64,000 nucleotides of DNA from Salvelinus alpinus (Eukaryota > Chordata > Actinopteri > Salmoniformes > Salmonidae), in assembly GCF_045679555.1 (NCBI RefSeq), contig NC_092099.1:10648076-10712075 (forward strand), given 5' to 3'. Under the pieces are notes generated by a model. That model searched no databases. It was given only the letters and a program-made list of their open reading frames with translations, and was not told the origin of the DNA. Shown here in pieces: positions 22,940 to 33,638 of this stretch. The stretch's first letter is position 1. The number at the start of each line of letters is the position of its first letter. A program made the translations under genes and the position numbers.

Positions 22940-24018
22940 CACACCTACCCATTCAAGGGTTTTTCTTCATTTTGACTATTTTCTACATTGTAGAATAATA
23001 GTGAAGACATCAAACCGATGAAATAACACATATAGAATCATGTAGTAACCAAAAAAGTGTTAAACAAATGAAAATATATTTTACATTTGAGATTCTTCAA
23101 AATAGCCACCCTTTGCTTTGATGACAGCTTTGCACACTCTTAGCATTCTCCCAACCAGCTTTACCTGGAATGCTTTTACAACAGTCTTGAAGGAGTTCCC
23201 ACATATGCTCAGCACTTGTTGGCTACTTTTCCTTCACTCTGCGGTCCAACTCATCCCAAACCATCTCAATTGGGTTGAGGTCAGGTGATTGTGGAGGGCA
23301 GGTCCTTCGATGCAGCACTCCATCACTCTCCTTCTTGGTCAAATAGCTCTTACGCAGCCTGGAGGTGTGTCTTGTGTCATTGTCCTGTTGAAAAACAAAT
23401 GATAGTCCCACTAAGCGCAGGCCAGATGGGATGGCGTATCGCTGCAGAATGCTGTGTTAGCCATGCTGGTTAAGTGTGCCTTGAATTCTAAATACATCAC
23501 TGACAGTGTCACCAGCAAAGCACCCCCACACCATCACACCTCCTACTCCATGCTTCACGGTGGGACCCACACATGCAAAGATCATCTGTTCAACTACTCT
23601 GCATCTCACAAAGACACGGAGGTTGGAACCAAAAATCTCAAATTTGGACTCATCAGACAGATTTCCACCGGTCTAATGTCCATTGCTCGTGTTTCTTGGC
23701 CCAAGCAAGTCTCTTCTTCTTATTGGTGTCCTTTAGTAGTGGTTTCTTTGCAGCAATTCAACCATGAAGGCCTGATTCACGCAGTCTCCTCTGAACAGTT
23801 GATGTTGAGATGTGTCTGTTACTTGAACTCTGTGAAGCATTTATTTGGGCTGCAATCTGAGGTGCAGTTAATTGCCGATTTCTGAGGCTGGTAACTCTAA
23901 AGAATTTGTCCTCTGTAGCAGAGGTAACTCTGGCTATTCCTTTCCTGTAGCGGTCCTCTTGAGAACCATTTTCATCAAAGCGCTTGATGGTTTTTGCGAC
24001 TGCACTTGAAGAAATAAA
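22940..24018 (-). mobile_element. Tc1/mariner element E (same family as A)
   Basis: Left part of a Tc1 element closely related to element A, starting inside its terminal repeat (CACCTACCCATTCAAGGG) and running to the helix-turn-helix region at about 24018, where it stops abruptly. The outermost terminal repeat is replaced by LTR sequence. Non-autonomous. Confidence 0.82.
23223..23885 (-). pseudogene. Tc1 transposase remnant (element E)
   Basis: Minus-strand frame 23411-23223 has the second-aspartate region FVFQQDNDTRHTSRLRKSYL and the catalytic glutamate region [25 protein letters not shown]. The DNA-binding and first-aspartate parts are scrambled in other frames up to about 23885. No full-length frame. 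Confidence 0.82.
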
Positions 24019-24030
24019 AATTTTCCAAAC

Positions 24031-24642
24031 CCATCAAGGCCCTGATTGGTGAACCACTGATCCATTCACAGCTCTTTGTCTGCTGGCAAGGTTAGGGACA
24101 CCCACACACATGAACAGTGCTTTCAAAGTACATATTTGACTAACAGGATTACATTGATTATGTTAATTTGAATTCACAACATCTTGGTTCACGGCATTCC
24201 GATCTTCCTGCTAAGCCACCATGTCTGTCAGTCTGTCAGTACCTTTAACAGAGCTGAGATTTACTTTGAAGTGCAAAGTGTAGCAATACAGGTGAATTCA
24301 GTCATTCACACGGACATGGTGGCGTAGCAGGAAGATCGGAATGCCGTGAACTAAGAGGTTGTAAGTTCAAAACCCATGTGAGGACATGTTGAATAATAGT
24401 TACTGTATAAATGAAAATTCCCAAGGTAATTGTGTGCCAAATATGTTGTATGTTGAAAGCACTATGTGGGTGTCCCTAACCTTGCCAACAGACAAAGAGC
24501 TTGGAATGAATCAGTGGTTCACCAATCAGAGACTTGAAGTGCTTGACAACAGTAACAAAGGGTGATGTGTAATAAAACAAGTAATTTTTGGCGGGACCAT
24601 AAGGTGATGTCCTAAAAACTTCTTTAGGGACGTCCCCGGTGA
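24031..24642. repeat. Foldback structure closing the inverted-repeat element
   Basis: 24031-24222 is an imperfect inverted repeat of 24313-24540, with a loop of about 90 bp. Shared strings include TTCACGGCATTCCGATCTTCCTGCTA and its complement, and GGACACCCACA with TGTGGGTGTCC. The right arm continues to 24642 as the mirror image of 22139-22330. A tRNA-like stretch (GGTGGCGTAGCAGG, AGTTCAAAACCC) is embedded in the right arm. Non-coding. Confidence 0.7.
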
Positions 24643-25220
24643 AAACTCTGGACCACCTTTACTCCACACACAGATATGCATACAAAGCTCTCCCCCACCC
24701 TCCATTTGTTAAAACCGACCATTCTATCCTCCTGATTCCTGCTTACAAGCAAAAACTAAAGCAGGAAGTACCAGTGACTCGCTCAATACGGAAGTGGTCA
24801 GATTCGCCCCCACGCGGATGCTACGCTACAGGACTGCTTTGCTAGCACAGACTGGAATGTGTTCTGGGATTCATCCAATGGCATTGAGGAGTATACCACC
24901 TCAGTCATCGGCTTCATCAATAAGTGCATCAACGACGTCATCCCCACAGTGACCGTATGTACATATCCCAACCATAAGCCATGGATTACAGGCAACATCC
25001 GCATCGAGCTAAAGGCTAGAGCTGCCACTTTCAAGGAGCGGGACACTAATCCAGACGCTTATAAGAAATCCCGCTATGCCCTCAGACGAACAATCAAACA
25101 AGCAAAGCGTCAATACAGGATTAAGGTTGAATCCTACTACACCGGCTCAGACGCTCGTTGGATGTGGCAGGGCTTGAAAACTATTACGGACTACAAAGGG
25201 AAACCCAGACGCAAGCTGCC
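24639..25220 (+). pseudogene. Rex1-like ORF, upstream half
   Basis: Plus-strand frames cover the end of the endonuclease and the linker: TLDHLYSTHRYAYKALPHPP, a frame change near 24800, then DWNVFWDSSNGIEEYTTSVIG and YPNHKPWITGNIR to 25220. The fish Rex1 order is matched. It is interrupted exactly at 25220 by the Gypsy LTR. Confidence 0.8.
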
Positions 25221-25778
25221 TGTCACGAATCCCGCTTCCTGAGTCTGTTTTTGCCTGTGTTCTGTCCTGGAGTGTTTTTTCCGGTGTCCTGGAACGCACC
25301 CTGTCTGGTTGCCGGGCGACGTAGCTAGTTGGAGGATCTCTGAGTACCCGCACCTGTATCCCATCAGCTATCTGCACACCTGGTCCTGATCATCACCCCT
25401 CCACTTCATAAGCGCTGACCTGACATCCATTCCCTGCCGGATCGTTAGCCATGAACAGTATGTTGTGCCAGCGTATCAGCCTCCAGTTTGATAGAGTTTG
25501 TTTTGTTGTTTTGTACGTCTTGCTTGCCTTGAACTTACCTCCGTTTTTTCTGTCTACAGTCATTCACCCGGAACACTCATCCCATCCCTACCTGGTCGTT
25601 GGTGACTTCAGTTACTTCCTTGGATCTGCTTACTCAATTCCATCAACTCACCTCCGCTGCCCGCTCCGCTACTTGGATTTTTCTATCACTACATTTAAAC
25701 TTGTAAATAAATACTCACCTTCGTCTTACTCTCCTTGTCCTGGTCTGCTTCTGGGTTCTACTTTAGAGAACCGTGACA
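25221..25778 (+). repeat. 5' LTR of Gypsy element 1
   Basis: 558 bp, TGTCACGAATCCCG to AACCGTGACA, with TG...CA ends. By eye it shows no difference from the 3' LTR over its full length. It includes a TAAATAAATA poly(A)-like site near 25706. Confidence 0.95.
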
Positions 25779-25795
25779 GAACGATCCGGACAGGA

Positions 25796-26765
25796 ATGAA
25801 CCCAGCGGACCTGGACTCCGTTCGACATGCCATTACCCATCAGGGGAAGATATTGGGACAACACAGCACGGCGCTACAGGAGATAGCGATTTCAGTCCAG
25901 AACTTCTCTGCTAGCTTGGCGAGTATCCAGGATCAGCTCAGTTTGCCGGCAGATTCTCCACCACCTGTTTCACCCCTCTCACCTGCCGCTTCTGGAGCGG
26001 TTTCCTTCCGTGAGCCCAAGGTACCGACGCCTGATAAATACGAAGGGGATTTGGGAAGATGCCGTTAATTTCTTATGCAGTGTGGTTTAGTGTTTGATCT
26101 GCAGCCCCACTCTTACGCCACAGACAAGGCTAGGATAGCTTTTGTTATTGAACTGCTGCGTGGTAGAGCTTTGGAATGGGCTTCAGCTGTTTGGGAACAA
26201 CAGGACACCTGCATGGCGTCATACCAGGAGTTCACGGCAGAGATGAGAAAGCTTTTTGACCATCCAGTCCGAGGTAAGGACGCAGCTAAGCGGTTGTTCT
26301 CTCTTCGCCAAGGAGCTCGTTACGTGGCAGACTTTGTGATTGAGTTCCGGACATTGGCTGTGGAGAGTGGGTGGAATGAGGAGGCACTACAAGCGGCTTT
26401 TCACCAGGGGTTGTCGGAGCAACTCAAGGAGGAGCTGATCTCCTATCCGGAGCCTTGTGACCTGGACAGTTTGGTCGCATTATCTATTAGGGTGGATAAC
26501 AGAGTTCGAGAGAGAAGGAGGGAGAAGCAGTGGGTCCGGTCCAATCAATCAGCTACTCGGTTACCATTCGGGTCAGGAGGTGGACCAGAAGGTGTTAATC
26601 ATGTTTCCTCACACGGGATTAGTTGAGGAGTCCTGCCGCCAGATCCTGAACCTATGCAAGTGGGGCGGCACGGGTTAACTAAGGACGAGCGCCAACGTAG
26701 ACGTGAGACCAACAGCTGCCTCTACTGTGGTAGCTCGGGACATTACATCTCCGTTTGTCCTCAGC
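25796..26765 (+). pseudogene. Gypsy gag
   Basis: The likely start is the ATG at 25796, 17 bp after the LTR (MNPADLDSVRHAITHQGKIL). The frame is open to 26068, shifts by one, then runs 26075-26626 through the retrotransposon gag domain (RIAFVIELLRGRALEWASAVW, FDHPVRGKDAAKRLFSLRQG). After another shift it reaches a CCHC zinc knuckle, [14 protein letters not shown], at about 26717-26758, which would bind genomic RNA. At least two frameshifts disable this copy. Confidence 0.82.
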
Positions 26766-26799
26766 GCCCGTTAAACTGCTCGGCTCGTTAAGTTTGGGA

Positions 26800-28292
26800 G
26801 GTTTGTTAGCGAGCCGGGTTTCAACCTCTCAAGAGCCCTGTCAGACCTCGTTTTCCTGCTACCCTCATAAATAAGAATCAGAGTTTAGCGATTAACGCTT
26901 TCATCGATTCAGGTGCCGATGACAGCTTCATTGATGCCGACTTAGTGGAACAGCTGGGGCTTTCCAAGGAGCAATTACCGGAAGCCATTGAAGCAACCAC
27001 TCTGAACGGCAGTAGTCTGGCACGGATCACTATGAGGACTGAACCGGTTAAGATGTTGTTGTCGGGGAATCATTCAGAGGTTATTTCTTTTTTCATTTTG
27101 CCTTCCCCCCATGTTCCTCTGGTTCTTGGATACCCCTGGCTAAGAGAACACAATCCCTCGTTCGATTGGGTGACTGGAAAGGTAACTAGTTGGAGCATTG
27201 AGTGCCATGCTAACTGCCTCAGGACTGCCTGTTCTCATGCTGTCCCCAGTCGGGTCAGTGAGTCTGCTCCTCCTGATTTGTCCCTGGTTCCTGAAACATA
27301 TCACGAGTTGGGTGAGGTGTTCAGTAAGCAGAAGGCTCAGTCACTTCCTCCCCACCGACCTTATGATTGTACGATTAATCTGTTCCCTGGAGCTGCCTTT
27401 CCCAAGGGACGGTTATACAGTATCTCTCGACCTGAGCGGGAAGCCCTGGAGACCTAAATAAAGGAGTCTCTTGCTGCAGGTCTCATTCGTCCCTCGTCAT
27501 CACCCCTGGGAGCTGGATTTTTTTTTGTGAGTAAGAAGGATGGCTCTCTTCGACCGTGTATTGATTATCGGGGGTTTAATGATATTACGGTCAAGAACAG
27601 GTACCCCCTGCCCTTGATGAGCTCCACTTTCGATTCTTTACAGGGTGCTACTGTGTTTACGAAGCTTGATCTACGCAATGCGTATCATCTGGTTCGGATC
27701 AAAGAGGGGGACGAGTGGTTGACTGGGTTCAATACACCTATGGGACATTTCGAGTACCAGGTGATGCCGTTTGGACTTTCCAACGCTCCAGCAGTATTCC
27801 AAAGTTTGGTGAATGACGTGCTGAGGGATATGATCGGTCTGTTTGTGTTCGTTTACCTGGATGACATCCTGATTTTCTCCAAGGAGCTTTCCAGCCACAT
27901 CCAGCATGTTAAGCAGGTCCTGCAGCGGTTATTGGAGAACCGTCTGTTTGTGAAGGCAGAGAAGTGTGATTTTCACGCCCACACTACATCCTTCCTCGGG
28001 TACATCATCTCCAGGGGTGAGATCAAGATGGACCAAGAGAAGGTTCGGGCGGTTCGGAATTGGGCCCGGCCCGGTACGAGATTGCAGCTCCAGAGATTCC
28101 TGGGATTTGCGAACTTCTATCGGAGGTTTATCCGTGATTACAGCCGGGTGGCCGCCCCTTTAACTGCTCTGACGTCTTGCACCAGAATTATCTGTTGGAC
28201 TCCTGAGGCAGACCGAGCATTTCTGAACTTGAAGAGCCAATTCACCAACGCCCCGATTCTTTCTCAACCTGACACTTCCCGTCAGTTTGTTG
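26800..28292 (+). pseudogene. Gypsy pol: protease and reverse transcriptase
   Basis: The protease active site DSG (FIDSGADDSFIDADL) is at about 26905-26913. The frame runs open to 27457, where a TAA interrupts ET-*-IKES, apparently one base from a Tyr codon. Reverse transcriptase then runs in frame from about 27461: [46 protein letters not shown] and the catalytic YLDDILIF. It stops within the connection to RNase H ([11 protein letters not shown]), where the LINE begins. One nonsense codon and the truncation are the visible defects. Confidence 0.88.
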
Positions 28293-28536
28293 TTCAATCA
28301 ATCAATCAATTTTATTTTATATAGCCCTTCGTACATCAGCTAATATCTCAAAGTGCTGTACAGACACCCAGCCTAAAACCCCAAACAGCTAGTAATGCAG
28401 GTGTAGAAGCACGGTGGCTAGGAAAAACTCCCTAGAAAGGCCAAAACCTAGGAAGAAACCTAGAGAGGAACCAGGCTATGAGGGGTGGCCAGTCCTCTTC
28501 TGGCTGTGCCGGGTGGAGATTATAACAGAACTATGC

Positions 28537-29385
28537 CAAGATGTTCAAAAATGTTCATAAGTGACAAGCATGGTCAAATAATAATCATGAATAATTTTCA
28601 GTTGGCTTTTCATAGCCGATCATCAAGAGTTGAAAAACAACAGGTCTGGGACAGGTGGCGGTTCCATAACCGCAGGCAGAACAGCTGAAACTGGAATAGC
28701 AGCAAGGCCAGGCGGACTGGGGACAGCAAGGAGTCACCACGGCCGGTAGTCCCGACGTATGGTCCTAGGGCCCAGGTCCTCCGAGAGAAAGAAAGAGAGA
28801 AGGAGAAAATTAGAGAGAGCCAAGATTTTCAAAATGTTCATAAATGACAAGCATGGTCAAATAATAATCAGGAATAAATCTCAGTTGGCTTTTCATAGCC
28901 GATCATTAAGAGTTGAAAACAGCAGGTCTGGGACAGGTAGGGGTTCCGTAACCGCAGGCAGAACAGTTGAAACTGGAATAGCAGCAAGGCCAGGCGGACT
29001 GGGGACAGCAAGGAGTCACCACGGCCGGTAGTCCCGACGTATGGTCCTAGGGCTCAGGTCCTCCGAGAGAAAGAAAGAGAGAAGGAGAAAATTAGAGAGA
29101 GCCAAGATTTTCAAAATGTTCATAAATGACAAGCATGGTCAAATAATAATCAGGAATAAATCTCAGTTGGCTTTTCATAGCCGATCATTAAGAGTTGAAA
29201 ACAGCAGGTCTGGGACAGGTAGGGGTTCCATAACCGCAGGCAGAACAGTTCAAACTGGAATAGCAGCAAGGCCAGGCGGACTGGGGACAGCAAGGTGTCA
29301 TCATGCCCGGTAGTCCTGACGTATGGACCTAGGGCTCAGGTTCTCAGAGAGAAAGAGAGAACGAGAGAATTAGAGAGAGCATACT
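28537..29385 (-). repeat. Three ~282-bp tandem units in the LINE 3' UTR
   Basis: Units start at about 28537, 28821 and 29103 (anchor CAAGAT...TTCAAAAATGTTCATAA). They differ by only a few substitutions and small indels. Each contains a GA-rich block GAGAGAAAGAAAGAGAGAAGG. Confidence 0.9.
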
Positions 29386-29926
29386 TAAATTCACACAGGA
29401 CACTGGATAAGACAGGAGAAGTACTCCAGGTAACCAACTGACCCTAGCCCCCCGACACATAAACTACTGCAGCATAAATACTGGAGGCTGAGACAGGAGC
29501 GGTCAGGAGACACTGTGGCCCCATCCGAAGAAACCCCCGGACAGGGCCAAACAGGAAGGATATAACCCCACCCACTTTGCCAAAGCACAGCCCCCGCACC
29601 ACTAGAGGGAAATCCTCAACCACCAACTTACAATCCTGAGACAAGGCCGAGTATAGCCCACAAAGGTCTCCACCACAGCACAAACCAAGGGGGGGCGCCA
29701 ACCCAGACAGGAAGATCACGTCAGTAACTCAACCCACTCAAGTGACGCACCCCTCCTAGGGACGGCATGAAAGAGCACCAGCAAGCCAGTGACTCAGCCC
29801 CTGTAACAGGGTTAGAGGCAGAGAATCCCAGTGGAGAGAGGGGAACCGGCCTGGCAGAGACAGCAAGGGCGGTTCGTTGCTCCAGAGCCTTTCCGTTCAC
29901 CTTCACACTCCTGGGCCAGACTACAC

Positions 29927-32900
29927 TCAATCATATGACCTACTGAAGAGATAAGTCTTCAGTAAAGACTTAAAGGTTGAGACCGAGTCTGCGTCTCTCA
30001 CATGGGTAGGCAGACTGTTCCATAAAAATGGAGATCTATAGGAGAAAGCCCTGCCTCCCGCTGTTTGCTTAGAAATTCTAGGGACAATTAGGAGGCCTGC
30101 GTCTTGTGACCGTAGCGTACGTATTGGTATGTACGGCAGGACCAACTCGGAAAGATAGGTAGGAGCAAGCCCATGTAACGCTTTATAGGTTAACAGTAAA
30201 ACCTTGAAATCAGCCCTTGCCTTAACAGGAAGCCAGTGTAGGGAAGCTAGCACTGGAGTAATATGGTCAAATTTCTTGGTTCTAGTCAGGATTCTAGCAG
30301 CCGTATTTAGCACTAACTGAAGTTTATTTAGTGCTTTATCCGGGTAGCCGGAAAGTAGAGCATTGCAGTAGTCTAACCTAGAAGTAACAAATGCATGGAT
30401 TAATTTTTCTGCATCATTTTTGGACAGAAAATTTCTGATTTTTGCAATGTTACGTAGATGGAAAAAAGCTGTCCTTGAAACAGTCTTGATATGTTCGTCA
30501 AAAGAGAGATCAGGGTCAAGAGTAACGCCGAGGTCCTTCACAGTTTTATTTGAGACGACTTTACAACCATCAAGATGAATTGTCAGATTTAACAGAAGAT
30601 CTCTTTGTTTCTTGGGACCTAGAACAAGCATCTCTGTTTTGTCCGAGTTTAAAAGTAGAAAGTTTTCAGCCATCCACTTCCTTATGTCTGAAACACAGGC
30701 TTCTAGCGAGGGCAATTTTGGGGCTTCACCATGTTTCATTGAAATGTACAGCTGTGTGTCATCCGCATAGCAGTGAAAGTTAACATTATGTTTTCGAATA
30801 ACATCCCCAAGAGGTAAAATATATAGTGAAAACAATAGTGGTCCTAAAACGGAACCTTGAGGAACACCGAAATGTACAGTTGATTTGTCAGAGGACAGAC
30901 CATTCACAGAGACAAACTGATATCTTTCCGACAGGTAAGATCTAAACCAGGCCAGAACTTGTCCGTGTAGACCAATTTGGGTTTCCAGTCTCTCCAAAAG
31001 AATGTGGTGATCGATGGTGTCAAAGGCAGCACTAAGGTCTAGTAGCACGAGGACAGATGCAGAGCCTCGGTCTGACGCCATTAAAAGGTCATTTACCACC
31101 TTCACAAGTGCAGTCTCAGTGCTATGATGGGGTCTAAAACCAGACTGAAGCATTTCGTATACATTGTTTGTCTTCAGAAAGGCAGTGAGTTGCTGTGCAA
31201 CAGCTTTTTCTAACATTTTTGAGAGGAATGGAAGATTCGATATAGGCCGATAGTTTTTTATATTTTCCGGGTCAAGGTTTGGCTTTTTCAAGAGAGGCTT
31301 TATCACTGCCACTTTTAGTGAGTTTGGTACACATCCGGTGGATAGAGAGCTGTTTATTATGTTCAACATAGGAGGGCCAAGCACAGGAAGCAGCTCCTTC
31401 AGCAGTTTAGTAGGAATAGGATCCAGTATGCAGCTTGAAGGTTTAGAGGCCATGATTATTTTCATCATTGTGTCAAGAGATATAGTACTAAAACACTTAA
31501 GTGTCTCTCCCGATCCCAGGCCCTCGCAGAGCTGTGCAGATCCAGGACAGCTAAGCCCTGGAGGAATACGCAGATTCAAAGAGGAGTCCGTAATTTGCTT
31601 TCTAATGGTCATGATCTTTTCCTCAAAGAAGTTCATGAATTTATTACTGCTGAAGTGAAAGCCATCCTCTCTTGGGGAATGCTGCTTTTTAGTTAGTTTC
31701 GCAACAGTATCAAAAATACATTTTGGATTGTTCTTATTTTCCTCGATTAAGTTGGAAAAGTAGGATGATCGAGCAGCAGTGAGGGCTCTTCGGTACTGCA
31801 CGGTACTGTCTTTCCAAGCTAGTCGGAAGACTTCCAATTTGGTGTGGCGCCATTTCCGTTCCAATTTCCTGGAAGCTTGCTTCAAAGCTCGGGTATTTTC
31901 TGTATACCAGGGAGCTAGTTTCTTATGACAAATGTTTTTCGTTTTTAGGGGTGCAACTGCATCTAGGGTATTGCGCAAGGTTAAATTGAGTTCCTCAGTT
32001 AGGTGGTTAACTGATTTTTGTCCTCTGACGTCCTTGGGTAGGCAGAAGGAGTCTGGAAGGGCATCAAGGAATTTTTGTGTTGTCTGAGAATTTATAGCAC
32101 GACTTTTGATGCTCCTTGGTTGGGGTCTGAGCAGATTATTTGTTGCGATTGCAAACGTAATAAAATGGTGGTCCGATAGTCCAGGATTATGTGGAAAAAC
32201 ATTAAGATCTACAACATTTATTCCATGGGACAAAACTAGGTCCAGAGTATGACTGTGGCAGTGAGTAGGTCCAGAGACATGTTGGACAAAACCCACTGAG
32301 TCGATGATGGCTCCGAAAGACTTTTGGAGTGGGTCTGTGGACTTCTCCATGTGAATATTAAAATCACCAAAAATTAGAATATGATCTGCTATGACTACAA
32401 GGTCTGATAGGAATTCAGGAAACTCAGAGAGGAACGCTGTATATGGCCCAGGAGGCCTGTAAACAGTAGCTATAAAAAGTGAATGAGTAGGCTGCATAGA
32501 TTTCATGACTAGAAGCTCAAAAGACATTTTTTTTTTGGTAAATTGAAATTTGCTATCGTAAATGTTAGCAACACCTCCGCCTTTGCGGGATGCACAGGGG
32601 ATATGGTCACTAGTGTAACCAGGAGGTGAGGCCTCATTTAACACAGTAAATTCATCAGGCTTAAGCCATGTTTCAGTCAGGCCAATCACATCAAGATTAT
32701 GATCAGTGATTAGTTCATTGACTATGACTGCCTTTGAAGTGAGGGATCTAACATTAAGTAACCCTATTTTGAGATGTGAGGTATCACGATCTCTTTCAAT
32801 AATGGCAGGAATGGAGGAGGTCTTTATCCTAATAAGATTGCTAAGGCGAACACCGCCATGTTTAGTTTTGCCCAACCTAGGTCGAGGCACAGACACAGTC

Positions 32901-32995
32901 TCAATGGGTATGGCTGAGCTGACTACACTGACTGTGCTATTGGCAGACTCCACTAAGCTGGCAGGTTGGCTAACAGCCTGCTGCCTGGCCTGCAC
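29927..32995 (-). CDS. L2-like LINE ORF2 protein, uninterrupted
   Basis: A 1,022-codon open frame. The endonuclease spans about residues 75-290: [14 protein letters not shown] (catalytic Glu), FGDFNIHM and GLSDHH (the SDH motif). The reverse transcriptase spans about 540-800: [51 protein letters not shown] and [10 protein letters not shown] with the catalytic aspartates. A C-terminal domain ends LFSRSYD. All catalytic motifs are present. The first in-frame codon of the open frame is GTG, not ATG, so the natural start is probably lost by 5' truncation. It could nick DNA and copy RNA if expressed, but it lies antisense to the Gypsy. Origin of expression is unknown. Confidence 0.9.
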   Translation of the reverse strand: MQARQQAVSQPASLVESANSTVSVVSSAIPIETVSVPRPRLGKTKHGGVRLSNLIRIKTSSIPAIIERDRDTSHLKIGLLNVRSLTSKAVIVNELITDHNLDVIGLTETWLKPDEFTVLNEASPPGYTSDHIPCASRKGGGVANIYDSKFQFTKKKMSFELLVMKSMQPTHSLFIATVYRPPGPYTAFLSEFPEFLSDLVVIADHILIFGDFNIHMEKSTDPLQKSFGAIIDSVGFVQHVSGPTHCHSHTLDLVLSHGINVVDLNVFPHNPGLSDHHFITFAIATNNLLRPQPRSIKSRAINSQTTQKFLDALPDSFCLPKDVRGQKSVNHLTEELNLTLRNTLDAVAPLKTKNICHKKLAPWYTENTRALKQASRKLERKWRHTKLEVFRLAWKDSTVQYRRALTAARSSYFSNLIEENKNNPKCIFDTVAKLTKKQHSPREDGFHFSSNKFMNFFEEKIMTIRKQITDSSLNLRIPPGLSCPGSAQLCEGLGSGETLKCFSTISLDTMMKIIMASKPSSCILDPIPTKLLKELLPVLGPPMLNIINSSLSTGCVPNSLKVAVIKPLLKKPNLDPENIKNYRPISNLPFLSKMLEKAVAQQLTAFLKTNNVYEMLQSGFRPHHSTETALVKVVNDLLMASDRGSASVLVLLDLSAAFDTIDHHILLERLETQIGLHGQVLAWFRSYLSERYQFVSVNGLSSDKSTVHFGVPQGSVLGPLLFSLYILPLGDVIRKHNVNFHCYADDTQLYISMKHGEAPKLPSLEACVSDIRKWMAENFLLLNSDKTEMLVLGPKKQRDLLLNLTIHLDGCKVVSNKTVKDLGVTLDPDLSFDEHIKTVSRTAFFHLRNIAKIRNFLSKNDAEKLIHAFVTSRLDYCNALLSGYPDKALNKLQLVLNTAARILTRTKKFDHITPVLASLHWLPVKARADFKVLLLTYKALHGLAPTYLSELVLPYIPIRTLRSQDAGLLIVPRISKQTAGGRAFSYRSPFLWNSLPTHVRDADSVSTFKSLLKTYLFSRSYD

Positions 32996-33001
32996 CCTAT
33001 T

Positions 33002-33638
33002 TCATTGTGGGGCTAGAGGAGTTAGAGCCCTATCTGAGGGATCTCTCGGTTCCCTCTGTCCAGGCCCACATTCGTCGTTGCCACCGGACCTGGCATCGGG
33101 CCAGGAAGGCCCTCCTTAGAGTTTCGGACCGGTATCAGATCCAGGCGAATCGTCGCCGTATTCCTGCTCCCGCTTATACCGTCGGAGATAAGGTTTGGTT
33201 GGCTACACGGGATCTTCCTCTACGGGTTGAGTCGAAGAAACTGTCACAGAAGTTCATTGGTCCGTTTGTGGTAGAGAGAATCATTAATCCTGTTGTGGTT
33301 CGACTCAAGTTGCCTGCAACGCTTAGAGTACACCCCACCTTTCATGTCTCCTGCCTCAAGCCGGTTCTCCTCAGTCCTCTGTTGCCCCCTCCTCCTCGTC
33401 CTCCTCCCCCTCGGATGATCGGAGGTGGTCCTGCCTACACGGTGCGCCGCATCATGGACTCCGGACGGCGGGGTCGAGGGTTCCAGTATCTTGTGGATTG
33501 GGAAGGATATGGTCCAGAGGAGAGGAGTTGGATTCCTCGGCATCAGATCCTTGATGCTGACCTGCTTCGTGACTTCTACCGCCTTCACCCTGGCGCTCCG
33601 GGTAGTACGCCCGGTGGCGTTCGTCGGAGGGGGGGTAC
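33002..33638 (+). pseudogene. Gypsy pol end: integrase C-terminus and chromodomain
   Basis: The frame from 33007 encodes the end of integrase ([59 protein letters not shown]), a proline-rich linker, and a chromodomain ([32 protein letters not shown]). It ends at a GGAGGGGGGG polypurine tract just before the 3' LTR. The chromodomain likely directs integration to particular chromatin. The upstream integrase core is missing. Confidence 0.88.

Larger units (their letters stand above)
28293..33001 (-). mobile_element. L2-like LINE, antisense inside Gypsy element 1
   Basis: A minus-strand non-LTR retrotransposon. The 3' end at 28293 carries (AATC)n tail repeats, with a 3' UTR of about 1.6 kb containing three 282-bp tandem units. 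One long ORF at 29927-32995 holds endonuclease and reverse transcriptase. The 5' end is at about 33001 and is probably truncated, since the ORF opens without [13 protein letters not shown] and [11 protein letters not shown] motifs suggest the L2/CR1 side of the family tree. No target duplication is visible at its ends. Confidence 0.85.

Noticed and set aside
25451-25795. Protein-coding sequence in the Gypsy LTRs (also 33869-34195)
   Set aside because: The frame is open only by chance through the LTR; both copies give the same peptide because the LTRs are the same.
28537-29385. CRISPR-like array
   Set aside because: Units are 282 bp, directly adjacent, without spacers, in a eukaryotic LINE 3' UTR.
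29927-32995. Reading the LINE ORF as starting at 32995 with Met
   Set aside because: The codon there is GTG. It is only the first in-frame codon after truncation, so the natural start is unknown.
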